Under the pieces are notes generated by a model, which had not been told where the DNA came from, ran no database searches, and saw only the letters and a list, made by a program, of their open reading frames with translations. Shown piece by piece: positions 1 to 9,517 of a stretch of DNA of 34,184 nt; within the stretch, counting starts at the first letter, position 1, and each line of letters opens with the position of its first letter. The stretch comes from Paulinella micropora (Eukaryota; Cercozoa; Imbricatea; Euglyphida): contig BJOX01000188.1 in NCBI GenBank assembly GCA_009731375.1, positions 751,803 through 785,986 of the forward strand, given 5' to 3'. The position numbers were made by a program, and so were the translations under genes.

Positions 1-621
1 CAGGAGAAGAAGCGCTGTGGCTGGGCGGACGGCGACGGGCCCGCGATCAAGGTGAGCTGGCGGGACCTTCGAACCAAGCGCTGCCACTGGAACCTGGAGC
101 CGCTGTGCTACGTGCTGACGCTCAAGCAAGAGGATGGCCCCCACGCAGACGAGCACTGGCAACGTACGATCATGGAGGAGGTCATGGGCAAGGACACGCC
201 GTACAGGCCTATCGGGGACTCAAGCACAGTGCCACGTGCTGTAGCCGGCTCAGCAGGCACGGCCGTGGCACAACGCTTCCGCCACGACAAGTCGTACGCG
301 TGCCTGGCCTTTGCCTTGTTCAACCTGTGCAACGCCCCCAAGCGCTACAAGGAGAAACTCAAGTCGGGCTTCAAGAAGTCCGTCGACTGCTTCCCTGTCT
401 TCTACGAGTACCTCGACTGGCTGAAGAAGCAAGGGCATTCCTTGGCTGCAGTCTCCAGCGAGCCCGTGACTAGGCGCGGCACCGGCTGGCTACGCGACAG
501 GACCGCATCGCCTGGCATCCTCGTCTTCGGCGGTCACGCCTACGGCATCGACCCCGCGCGACAACTGCTATTCGATGGCAAGTCCGAAGTGGCCCGGCCC
601 CTGTCCGACCTCGCTCCCTAG
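1..621 (+). CDS. Unknown protein, 5' end cut by the window
   Basis: The frame is open from the first base and ends at TAG 619-621, so the start lies outside the window and the first internal ATG (52) is probably not the true start. About 206 residues are visible. The product is rich in Trp, Cys, Lys and Arg (WRDLRTKRCHWNLEP near the beginning; LAFALFNLCNAPKRYKEKL in the middle). I see no signal peptide, membrane segment or known catalytic motif and recognise no family. It runs towards the minus-strand gene at 774-1748. If the molecule were circular or the contig misjoined, its missing 5' part would lie beyond the other end. Being a real gene is likely from length and codon use; the function is unknown. 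Confidence 0.6.
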   Translation, partial: QEKKRCGWADGDGPAIKVSWRDLRTKRCHWNLEPLCYVLTLKQEDGPHADEHWQRTIMEEVMGKDTPYRPIGDSSTVPRAVAGSAGTAVAQRFRHDKSYACLAFALFNLCNAPKRYKEKLKSGFKKSVDCFPVFYEYLDWLKKQGHSLAAVSSEPVTRRGTGWLRDRTASPGILVFGGHAYGIDPARQLLFDGKSEVARPLSDLAP

Positions 622-773
622 GCGTCCACGCCTCCAACAGCCCTTACGAGTGGCTGACTGTGACGCCACTCTAAGAATGACATTGACGGCCGGGCTTTTA
701 TTAATGAGTTAGGATTTGACAAATTAAATCAGCAGATTGGACAATTATAATTGTTTTAATTAAATGTACAATT
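622..773. terminator. AT-rich 3' junction between convergent genes, with palindromes
   Basis: This intergenic stretch separates two convergent genes. Its last 60 bases are very AT-rich against a GC-rich background and contain two perfect palindromes, ACAATTATAATTGT at 741-754 and TTTAATTAAA at 755-764. A similar AT palindrome lies at the tail-to-tail junction near 8620. The likely role is shared transcript 3' ends for both strands. That role is inferred from position only. Confidence 0.4.
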
Positions 774-1748
774 TTAGTTCCTAACAAAAGATGGCATGCG
801 AACCAAGAAGGGCCACTCGTTGGAGGGCGGGGGTCCTTGGGGAATCGAGTGAAATGAGTTCAAACGGTATGCCATATGTTCAAACACCGCTTTTAGCCCC
901 GCGTTCAGGCGAAGTTCGACAAATCTCCAGTACATGCGCAAGTACCGGGGGAGGAGTTCCCGCTGTGCTTGGGTGTAATATGGAAATACCATGTTTAACA
1001 GCACAGCCGTGTTTGCGGTGTCGTCCCAGGAAGAACAAACCCTCAACCAGTCAGCCGCTGCTGCCGCTTCCTTGAAGACTGGGTCGCCGTACAGCGCCCG
1101 TGCCTCTTCTGACTGCACCATCGTCCAGTACGCATGCTCGTGCAGCGGGAAATACGTTGGCGGCAGCTCCCTGAGCATGTGAAGCTGTTCAGTGGACCTG
1201 TTAGCCAACGTGAGATCGGGCATAGGATCATAACAAACAGCTGGTTCGAGGTAAGAACAAGCTATCTTGGCCAGCTCTGGGACAAGGTAAGGCGCCAGCA
1301 GGATTGGGGCCGCGTGCGGAAGAAGCAAGAGCTCCGCGACCTCGCCTGGAGAATTCCAACACCCGTCCAGAACGTTCATGTCCAACACTGATAGTATCCT
1401 CTCACCTGGGCGGGCTGTGGGGTAGTTCGATGTCCCGCAGTCGCTAAATTGAAATCCCATGTCCCGTTTGCTAGGGTCCTGGCCCAATGCAATTGACGTT
1501 TGTAGCATCGCTCGGACTGGAAACTCGTCCGGCTGCGAGAAAACTGTGTTCGCAAGCCTGTCCAGTTCCGCCTGGTCGGACGGTGGTGCCACCGACCGTC
1601 GCGCCAGCGTGTCCAAGGTGAACGGGGCTCGGACGCTGGGTACGGTGGACGGGCTGGTCGTACGGACGAACGCTGTGATGAGTGGCTGGCCGGTCAGCCG
1701 CCGGCGCTTGGCGGTACGGTCGTGTCGGTCGTCTCCTTGTCTGCGCAT
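774..1748 (-). CDS. Unknown protein with N-terminal basic patch and PIP-box-like motif
   Basis: This is a 324-residue frame from ATG (complement of 1746-1748) to TAA (774-776). The first 35 residues are basic and polar and include KRRR at about 15-18, a possible nuclear localisation signal. Directly after it, residues 21-28 read QPLITAFV, which resembles a PCNA-interacting peptide (Q-x-x-hydrophobic-x-x-F-V), and the same virus encodes a PCNA at 9518-10507. The rest appears globular and mostly helical (LLLLPHAAPILLAPYLVPEL near the middle), with no recognised domain. It is divergent from the polymerase/helicase gene across an intergenic region with direct repeats. A replication-associated role is possible but rests on the short motif and the neighbourhood. 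Confidence 0.65.
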   Translation of the reverse strand: MRRQGDDRHDRTAKRRRLTGQPLITAFVRTTSPSTVPSVRAPFTLDTLARRSVAPPSDQAELDRLANTVFSQPDEFPVRAMLQTSIALGQDPSKRDMGFQFSDCGTSNYPTARPGERILSVLDMNVLDGCWNSPGEVAELLLLPHAAPILLAPYLVPELAKIACSYLEPAVCYDPMPDLTLANRSTEQLHMLRELPPTYFPLHEHAYWTMVQSEEARALYGDPVFKEAAAAADWLRVCSSWDDTANTAVLLNMVFPYYTQAQRELLPRYLRMYWRFVELRLNAGLKAVFEHMAYRLNSFHSIPQGPPPSNEWPFLVRMPSFVRN

Positions 1749-1832
1749 CTGGGTGGTAATTGAGTCCTTGGATTATGAGGGTGGACTGGCAGTCAGTCAC
1801 GTGTCCTCGCCCGGGGCAAGCGCCCGCTGCCG

Positions 1833-1914
1833 TGATATGGCCGAAATATTCTTGATACGGCGAAAAAGGCAGTGATATGGTACAAAAAGGCAGTAGTGTG
1901 GGACAAAAAGGCTT
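1833..1914. repeat. Four tandem degenerate 20-21 bp direct repeats (iteron-like)
   Basis: Four head-to-tail units occupy 1833-1852, 1853-1872, 1873-1893 and 1894-1914. Each begins with a TGATATGG-like block and the last three end in AAAAAGGC. The AAAAAGGC copies start at 1863, 1884 and 1905, exactly 21 bases apart, which puts them on the same face of the helix. The array lies in the 354-base divergent intergenic region upstream of the gene for the origin-binding-type helicase. It could be an origin of replication bound by that helicase or a regulatory array for the divergent genes. The repeats are seen directly; the role is inferred. Confidence 0.6.
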
Positions 1915-2102
1915 GTCACCACGAACCTATTGCCATTTGTCCTTGCCGCATATCGAGGCTGAATTTCCGGAAACTTACCGCGCCACAAAACCAGTCAAAA
2001 TTTCTTGCCTTGCCAAAAAAATTTACCGCAAACCCCGTCGAAATCTTGCTGTCTCGCCTGCGTGCGCGGCCGACCACGACATCTTTTTTTGTAGGTGCCT
2101 AC

Positions 2103-5100
2103 ATGCAGGAACACAAGGTAGACATGCCGCCCGTCACTGCCTCCGATGACGACGACGACGAAAGCCCCGCCCTGCTGTCCCTGCGAGCCAGAGCGCGGCG
2201 CAAGAGAAAGAGAGCACAAAAAGCAGCAGCGGCCACGGGCGGCGAAGCGGAAGAGTGCGACAGCGAGCCGCCGAGCCCGGTCCAGGCCGCCAGCGACGAC
2301 GAGTCGGCCGACGAGAAGGCAGTGCCTACCGGCAAGGACAAGGCGAAGAAGGCAGCCGTGTACAGGTTCTACGAGCTACTGGACCTGCACGCAGTCCGCG
2401 ATCTGTTGGCCGAGCCGCGCCTGGCGCCTGCTCACAAGCATATGCTGGACTGCATGCAGAAGGAAGTGATCGCGACTGGGGGCTACTGCGTCGACTACCA
2501 CTACGGCAAGGGCACCAAGAGCGGCCGGGCCTACGCCACGACGGGGGTGCAGAATGCGCCTGCCGCCCTGCGCCGTCTGGCCCTGCCGTCGTTCTGCCAG
2601 GAGGTAGACATCAACAACAGCGTGCCTGTGTTCTTGCTGTGGCTGGCGGAAAGCCTGGCTAGCGATCTGGCCCCTCTGGCTGCCCTGCGCGAGCTTGTAG
2701 AAAACCGGGAAGAGTGCCTGCAGAAGACGGCCGAAGTCTTCGGGAAGTCGAGGGACGGTGCCAAGGAGACGCTGCTCAAGATCTTGCACGGCGGGGACCT
2801 GGTGGGCCTGCCCCCGTGCCGCTTTGCCCAGCGGCTGCGCAACTCGGTCTCGCACGCGGTCGCGGTGCTCAAGCCGCACTTTAGGAAGGTGTGGGACTTT
2901 TGTGAAAAGAGGCGCAAGCTGGGCTGGGACCGCGTCAGGCGCATCCACTACAAGAACGTCGAGGGGGCGTTTGTGCACTTTGTGACTACTCGCTACGAAG
3001 CGAAAGTCATGTCCCGCGCTATGGCCTTTTTCCGTGACAAGGGCTGCGAGACGATCTGCCTGCGTCACGACTCGCTTGTGATCGAGGACAGGCAAAACGT
3101 GGTGGACGAGGCGATGCTTCGCGAGCTGGCGGAGTTCTGCGCCGCGGTGGACTACGGCGAAACAGAGACGAGGCCCCAGGGCCGCAAGGACCTCACGAGG
3201 CTGCCCAAGCTCACTAGGCTCGGCTGGAAGCGCAGCTCCATGGTCGCGCAGGACGGCGACCGCGAAAAGCTGCTGGAGGCGGAGGACGAGGGCTCGCCGG
3301 CGGAGCAGCTGGGCTTTAAGGCTGCCAACATCTACAGGACAGAGGAGGACGTGTACATGAAGGAATACATGCATCCGATTAGCTTCGACAAGTTCCGCTA
3401 CCAGCTGGTGAACGCCATCACGGGGCTAGGCAAGTCGCACGCTTCCAGGAATTCCATATTGGAGCTGCTGAAGGCAAGCCCAGATGCTAGGGTCTGCATC
3501 GTGACCGGCCGACGGACACAGGCGTCTTGCGTCGACGGTGATCTGTCCTCCTTCCTGGGCGAGAATGGTATCGAGATTACCACGCTGGCCAACTACATGG
3601 ACGCGCCGAGGGACGCTAGCGGCTGCCTGTCCCAGCACAAGCGAATTATCGTGCAATACGAGTCCCTGCATCGTCTGGTGGTCCACCAAGGCGGCGCGAG
3701 GACGCTGATCAGCTACGACCTGCTCATTCTCGACGAGTTTAGGCTGCTGTCCGACCAGCGGGTCTCGATGCAGACGAACCGCTGGAACCTGCGCGAGAAC
3801 AACGCAATCTACGAAAAGCTGTGTAAAGAGACTCCGCACGTCTTGGTGATGGACAAGGACCTTGCCTCCGATTCTACGTGCTACGACTTCTTCGTGGGTG
3901 CCAACGGGATCGCGAAGCAAAGCGAGGTACAGTTCCACGACTACCGCTTCGTGCCGCCACACCTTAGGCGCGATATCAAGGTTGTAGGCAAACTCGAGGC
4001 ATGGCTGGAGAAGCTGCGAACGAACCTGCGAGAAGGGAAAAGACGCTCGTGCCCTGCCGCTCCAACCGCGAAGCAAGGGCTATCTACGACATGTTCGTGG
4101 CGGCCGGCGAAGCTCCGGAGAGGCCAGACGCCAAGGGGAAAAAAGTTGAGACGGGGGAAGACGGCAAGGTCGAGGAGGTAGATCCGACCTGGGCTCGCGG
4201 GGCTAGGGTGCGGATCTTGACTGCGCAGACCCAGTTTGCCGAGGAGCTNNNNNNNNNNACAGGAGAGTCAGGCGATGATATCCAACATCAACAACCTGTT
4301 TAGGCCCTCGATGCCATGTGACTACACTTCTGGCTGTATCATACTGATCTACACGAGCTCACTGTGCGTTGCGGCCGACCTACAGGACCCGATCGAGTGC
4401 GTGATGCTGCACTGTGCGAATGGGACGGGCATTGCTAGGGGTGGCCCGCCCGCCAGGATTCTGTGGCAGATGGTCATGCGCGCGCGCCGTGTGCGGGACA
4501 GGACTGTCTACTGCTACTTTGGCGAGGGGTTTCGGCCGCCGTCCGTGCGCTCCGGTGAGGAGTCTACGCGGCCGTGGCAGCACGACGGGGTGTACAAGGA
4601 ATTAGCCAAGAACTTCAACGAGAAGAGACAGCAGATACGGAAAGTGACGCTCAGTTCCAATCCCAAAGACAAGGACAGCATATATCTGATGATGGACGTT
4701 GGCCTCCGGTGGAGGGACGTTGTTGACGACAGCGGCCGAAAGCTGTATTCAGTCGAGGTGAATTCCAACCTCGTGGAATGCCTGCTGGCGCGCAAGACGG
4801 AAGTGGAGCACAACAGGAACGAGCTCGTGTTCCACCAGTTTGTGCGCGGGCACGCACTGGTTATGGACGAGCCTCCGCCAGAGGAGCAGCTGGGGAAGGC
4901 GCTCGACGAGCTGAGGCGGCCGGCCAGTGACCCGGTGGTGGAGTCGAAGCAAGCAGGGGAGCAAGACAAGCTGGCCGGAACCCGCGAGACCACCGACGAA
5001 GAGCTCCAGTTCGTGTTGTCTCAACACATCAATTGGGCGGACCTCGGAGGTACGTTTTATGCTCGGAAGCGCATGCAGGATATCGAGAACATGAAGGGTA

Positions 5101-5843
5101 CCAAGCGGAAATACATACAGGTAGAACTAGTGGTGCTAGAGACGCTTCAGCTCTATCCTGGTTATCTGCACGCCATGCGCGAACGGGCACTGAGCGGCGA
5201 GGCCACTCCCGCGACCGAGCTGCTGGAACAGCACAAGGCCATGCGCAAACAGCGCCGCGCGCTGCGCCTGATGCAAGTGGCCCTGTCTCCCGTGGCCGAC
5301 GCGGTCGAGGCCGACGACAGGGCTCTGTTTAGCGGGTCAAGGGAACAGCGCAAGCAAGTGACCGAATACGTGAAGCTTTCGACCGTCGCTCACCACGTTA
5401 TCAGGGAAACGGCGTCCGTGCTCGGCTGCCAGCTGCCTGACCTGCTTTCTCCTGACCATCGTCTCACCAACGTACAGATCAACCAAACGGGCGGCCGGTT
5501 AGCAAAGCTCTTCAAATACTTGGAGATTTCGCAGGGGGACCCCGAAACTACTCGCACGGACCAGCCGCCCGAGAAGGCCGTGATGTGCCTTAAGTCCCTG
5601 CTCTCCAAGTTTGGTTTTGCACTAGTCAAGACAGGCTCCAGGCGGCTGCCAAAGAACGCCGACGGCAAGAGGCCGGAGATCGTGTCAAGACAGGCTGGTG
5701 AACTGAAAGGCTTGCATGTGGGCTTCTGGCAGCCCCCCGCCCGCGAGCAGTTCCCGCGGCAGCCACCGGCCAGTGAGCAGCAGCCGCAGCCACGACCGCC
5801 GCCGTCCAAGAGGCAAAAGACCACTAATGACGCAGACGTGTAA
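2103..5843 (+). CDS. Family-A DNA-polymerase-like domain fused to OBP-type SF2 helicase
   Basis: A protein of about 1,245 residues, presumed to replicate the genome. The N-terminus is acidic then basic (SDDDDDES, RARRKRKRAQK), suggesting a nuclear signal. The next region carries a family-A-polymerase-like motif series: a motif A-like EVDINNSVPVFLLWL near 2608, a motif B-like RDGAKETLLKILHGG near 2750, and a motif C-like LRHDSLVIED near 3060. A superfamily 2 helicase of the herpesvirus origin-binding type follows, with Walker A ITGLGKS near 3420, Walker B LLILDEFRLL near 3725, and a motif VI-like QMVMRARRVRD near 4470. The open frame from GTG 1872 has no ATG before 2103, so I chose ATG 2103. 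Reading shifts by one base near 4035-4045 in a purine run, and 10 N at 4249-4258 hide a short part between helicase halves. The C-terminus is proline/glutamine-rich and basic (SKRQK). AATAAA follows at about 5848. The polymerase assignment is by motif only; the helicase call is firmer. Confidence 0.75.
4249..4258. other. Assembly gap of 10 N inside the helicase gene
   Basis: Ten N interrupt the helicase frame. Unlike the other short gaps, I see no repeated flanks here, so some coding sequence may be missing. Helicase motifs lie on both sides in compatible order. Confidence 0.95.
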
Positions 5844-5961
5844 AATCAATAAAAAAAAATTATTTACAAAAAAAGGCGCGCGCCTGACAGGAGACCAGAG
5901 AGAATTGAACTGTGGACACAATTTTTCTTGTGTGATGTTGTTTTTATCTCGTTAGGCTAGT

Positions 5962-6299
5962 ATGTCAGACACACAACAAAATAAAGAGGACAACTCGCTA
6001 CTGTTCTTTGGCGGGTGCCTTCCGGCCAGGCCGGCCTGGCGATCTACAGGCCGCAACCCTGGATGCAAGCACTGGCCGCACTTCCCGCTGATTTTTGGCT
6101 GAGCGGTGCCCTGGACGACAAGCAGGCCGGGTTTTTCGGCGGAGAGGCGTGGTGGGCTCGACACAGAAGAACACATGGGCTCCTGTGGGCCTCCTATGCC
6201 CTCACCGGCCGCGGCGAAATCTTGGCGGCCGACGCAGTCTTTGGTGCCTGGGTTGCGGCAGAACACGGAAAAAAAAGTTCTGAGCCAGACTCTGTATAG
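5962..6299 (+). CDS. Small unknown protein, apparently frameshifted
   Basis: ATG 5962 opens MSDTQQNKEDNSLLFFGG and would stop at about 6105. From about 6015 a second frame carries protein-like sequence (IYRPQPWMQALAALP, FFGGEAWWARHRRTHGLLW) to a stop at 6297-6299, just before the ribonucleotide reductase start at 6309. The simplest reading is one gene of about 110 residues with a single-base indel between 6010 and 6050, as in several other genes here. The alternative is a separate gene starting at GTG 6015. The product is rich in aromatic residues (several Trp) and matches no family I recognise. It is in tandem with the large subunit gene, with only 9 bases between. Confidence 0.45.
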
Positions 6300-6308
6300 A
6301 CTTGGCAA

Positions 6309-8607
6309 ATGCAAGTGGCCAAAAGAAATGGAACTAAGCAAGCCATTTCGCTCGATAAAATATTGGAAAGAGCTGCTACTTTGTCCAAAGACCTGCACGC
6401 CGTTGACCCGGTTCTTGTGTCCCAGCGCGTCGTGGCGGGCCTGTACGACCTCGTGCCGACGAGCGAACTTGACGCGCTGGCCGCGAGCACGTGTGCGTCG
6501 CTCGCGATTCAACACCCGCAGTACGGGGAGCTGGGTGGTCGTCTCCTGGCCTCCAACCACGCAAAGCAGTGCCCACCGACCTTCAGCGCTGCCATGGAAA
6601 AGCTTAGGTGGGGCATGGAGCCAGCTTACAGCATCTTCGTGGACCAGAACGCGGGGCAGCTCAACGCCATGATCGAGGCCCGTCGAGACATGTTGTATGA
6701 CTATTTCGGGTATTCGACCCTGCTTAAATCTTACCTGCTCAAAGACAGCCAGGGCCGCGCGTGCGAGACGGCCCAGTACCTCTGGCTTAGAGTTAGTACC
6801 AACTTACACCGCCGCGAGTCCAAAGAGCCGCTGAAACGCATCAAAGAAACCTATGACCTCATGTCATTGCAATTCTATACTCACGCGAGTCCAACCTTAT
6901 TTAACAGCGGGCTGAGAAGAGCGGGCCAGCTTTCTAGCTGCTTTTTGCTTCCGATTAAGGGTGACTCGCTGAGCGAGATATATGACACGATCAAAGATGT
7001 TGCTCTTATCAGCAAGGGAGGCGGCGGTATTGGTCTGCACCTCGGCTGCGTGAGGGCCAAGGGCTCCTTGATACACAGCACGGGCGGGCACAGCGATGGT
7101 GTGATCCCCTTGTGCAAAGTCTTAAACGAGACCGCTCGCTACGCAAATCAGGCCGGGAAGCGAAAGGGGGCGATCGCAGTCTACTTGCCAGTACACCACC
7201 CCGACGTCTTCGAGTGGCTGGACCTCAAAAAGACCACTGGCTCCGAAGAACTGCGAGCACGAGACTTGTTTTTAGGGCTAACAGTACCAGATTTGTTCAT
7301 GGATCGTGTTGAGAATGACGGGGACTGGAGCCTTTTTTGCCCGGACGAGACTGGCGTAGGTGACCTGGACGGCCTCCACGGCAAGGAGTTCGAGTCTCAG
7401 TACAAACGGGCCGAGAGGCTGGGCCTGGCAAGGCGTACCGTCAAGGCGCGCGAGCTCTGGAGCGCCGTCTGCCGTGCACAGATCGAGTCGGGCGGGGTTC
7501 CTTACATTATATACAAGGTCGCGGTGAATGCCAAGTCGAACCAAAAGAACTTGGGCACGATTCGCTGCAGCAATTTGTGTGCAGAAGTGGTTCAGTACAG
7601 CTCAGGTGGCGAGTGTGGCGAGCACAGCGTGTGTAACTTGGCCAGCATTGCGCTGCCCATGTTTGTTTCACAGGACCGCAAGTCCTTTGATTTCGAGCTG
7701 TTGCGGTCGTGCGTGCGTGTAGCAATCAGAAATCTCGACACCGTCATCGACATTACAGACTATCCCACGGAGGAAGCCAGACGCAGCAACCTCTTGCATC
7801 GTCCGGTGGCCCTTGGTGTCAACGGCCTGGCCGACGTGTTTGCTCTGCTCAAGATGCCATGGGATTCAACAGAGGCACAAAAGCTCAATGTCAAGATAGC
7901 ACACGAGCTGTACTACGCCGCATTATGGGCCTCTTGCGAACTAGCACAGGAGAAGGGCGCGCACAAGAGTTTCGGCGGGTCTCCCGCTAGCCAAGGGCTC
8001 CTGCAGTTCGATTTGTGGCCCGGTAGGCAGCAGACAGACGACCGCTGGGACTCGCTCCGCTTGAGTATCACCAAGTATGGGATACGAAACTCGCAGTTAA
8101 TTGCACTAATGCCGACTGCCACGACTGCTCAGATCCTGGGCAATTTCGAGTCGTTTGAGCCTCCGCACTCGAACGTCTTTGTGCGCCGTGTGCTCTCTGG
8201 CGAGCACGTCGTGTGGAACAAACACCTGGTGCGCGAGCTAGAAGAGCGCGGGCTCTGGAACGAGCAGCTCCGCGGTAAAATCATTGCCGACGGCGGTTCT
8301 GTGCAAGGGTGTGACCTGCCCCAAGACATCAAAAACATCTACAAATCTATTTGGGAAATTCCCCTGCGCTTGCAGCTGCACTTGGCGGCCGACCGCGGCC
8401 CGTTTGTATGTGGCTCGCAGTCGCTCAANNNNNNNNNNGTGTGGCTCGCAATTGCTCAATTTGCACGTGACAAATCCCACCGAGCGCAGAGTCAGCAGCG
8501 CTTTGTTCTATGCGTGGCAGCTCGGTCTCAAAACTACGTATTACATACGAACCCAAGCTGCTAGCAAGGCCCTGGGGCCGGCCGACTGTGCTGTCTGTGT
8601 AGCTTGA
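6309..8607 (+). CDS. Ribonucleoside-diphosphate reductase, large subunit (class I)
   Basis: This enzyme reduces ribonucleotides to deoxyribonucleotides together with the small subunit begun at the window end. Residues 1-90 form an ATP-cone-like start (MQVAKRNGTK, then the LDKIL and VDPVLVSQRV segments). The catalytic barrel shows the active-site cysteine in SSCFL (C211), the N-x-C-x-E radical site in SNLCAE (N422, C424, E426), the partner cysteine in VCNLAS (C442), and SPTLFNSG near 195. The tail ends with a C-x2-C pair (DCAVC) fitting the shuttle thiols that re-reduce the active site. Length is about 760 residues, normal for class Ia. Ten N at 8429-8438 are bracketed by a repeated short stretch (GTGGCTCGCA on both sides), so the gap is probably an unmerged overlap. 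Without it the frame continues to TGA at 8605-8607. It supplies dNTPs for viral replication and is convergent with the SSB candidate. Confidence 0.95.
8429..8438. other. Assembly gap of 10 N with repeated flanks
   Basis: The bases before the gap (TGTGGCTCGCAGTCGCTCAA) and after it (GTGTGGCTCGCAATTGCTCAA) are nearly the same, so two contig ends overlap by about 20 bases and were joined with N instead of merged. The protein on the 3' side is the expected reductase C-terminus in another frame. No real sequence seems to be missing. Confidence 0.85.
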
Positions 8608-8633
8608 AGCTGTACAAAATTTAATTAATTAAA
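8608..8633. terminator. AT palindrome at convergent gene ends
   Basis: Between the reductase stop (8607) and the SSB stop (TAA, complement of 8629-8631) lies the perfect 14-base palindrome TTTAATTAATTAAA at 8620-8633. It resembles the palindromes at 741-764 in the other convergent junction. It may define transcript 3' ends on both strands; this is inferred. Confidence 0.35.
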
Positions 8634-9395
8634 CAAACTCCTCTTCGATTTGCATCGCGCTCGAGTCTGCTCCCGAGTCTTCCTTGAGCGACACGCCAAA
8701 GGCCTCTTCTTCAGTCAGGCTGATGTCCGGGTAGGGCAGGCCGTCCGCAATCTTTCGCAGTTGGATGATCTTGAGGCCGAGCGAGACTTTCTCCTGGCGC
8801 GAACACAGCGTCGTCACTTGGACCAGGCAGCGGAAGACATCACCCTTGCAATGGCTTGGTCGTCTCCCTCTCCGCCCAGGATCTTGGCGCCAGTCAGCGT
8901 GCAGCTCAGGCGGGTGGGCCATGCCCTGTCGCTCTTGGCGCTGGTGCGAGGACGGGTACAGGCTTGGTAGTAGGACTTGACTTCTTGGTCTGTTTTCGCC
9001 AGCGGGCCGCTCTTTTTCACGGTGGGCAGCAGCTTGTCTCGGGCTTGCACAACCAGCGCACACATCCTCTCGTCAATGGCCTTGACTGCTTGGTAGGCCT
9101 CCAGCACGGTCGAGTGGGTCGTGGCCTCGCGGAAACTCAGGTCGATCGTCACCTTCTTGGAGTCCTGGAAGCTCGAAGGGTCCCAGGCTACGACCAGCGG
9201 TGGCAACAAGAGAGTCAGTGCCTTCCCCTCGTACACCACGTTGGCGAAAATCGAGCCATACGCGGCCCGAGGTTCGCCTTGCAGCTTGATCTTCTCCAAG
9301 TCCTCGGCCGAAATTTTGACTGCCAGCTGCTTGCCGTCGCCCGCGCTCTTGATCAATTGAACAGACATCATCCCGTTTTTGTGAGAGGCAGACAT
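8629..9395 (-). CDS. Candidate single-stranded DNA-binding protein (T7 gp2.5-like type)
   Basis: About 255 residues from ATG (complement of 9393-9395), with a one-base frameshift near 8850-8865 in the GCAAGGG region. The upstream frame carries residues 1-186 and a second frame carries the last 65-70 residues to TAA at 8629. The body has alternating strands typical of an OB-fold (VNVVYEG-like segment, LSCTLTGAKILGG), and the protein ends in an acidic tail with an aromatic near the end (MQIEEEFV). Acidic tails of this kind are usual in replication SSBs, and giant viruses are known to carry a gp2.5-like family. The position next to PCNA, sharing a divergent promoter with it, supports a replication role. 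I cannot show homology by eye, so the family name is tentative. Confidence 0.5.
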
Positions 9396-9517
9396 TCTCT
9401 TGTGATTTGAAAGCGAGTGCCGATTTAAATCGAGGCGGATTTAAATCTGCTGCCTTCAAAAGAAAAGCAAGCAGCCAAAAAAAGCCCTTGCCACTTTTGA
9501 ATTTCTCTGCTGCTAGG
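9396..9517. promoter_or_regulatory. Divergent promoter region with two ATTTAAAT elements
   Basis: The 122 bases between the SSB candidate (minus) and PCNA (plus) contain two exact ATTTAAAT palindromes at 9423-9430 and 9439-9446, 16 bases apart. The same octamer recurs upstream of VLTF2/VLTF3, the protelomerase-like gene, 15087-15674 and 32069-32731. It is probably a shared early or replication-class promoter element. The element is seen; its function is inferred. Confidence 0.5.

Noticed and set aside
1877-2149. ATG 1877 frame and a TTTTTTTGTAG acceptor-like sequence before 2103
   Set aside because: The frame starts inside the repeat array and has no protein-like character. No matching donor gives a sensible exon, so I did not propose a second intron.
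2376-3374. 332-codon minus-strand frame inside the polymerase/helicase gene
   Set aside because: The plus strand carries clear polymerase and helicase motifs; this frame has none.
4030-4050. Intron as explanation for the frame changes
   Set aside because: At each shift the protein-like sequence continues within a few bases in the new phase, leaving no room for GT...AG introns.
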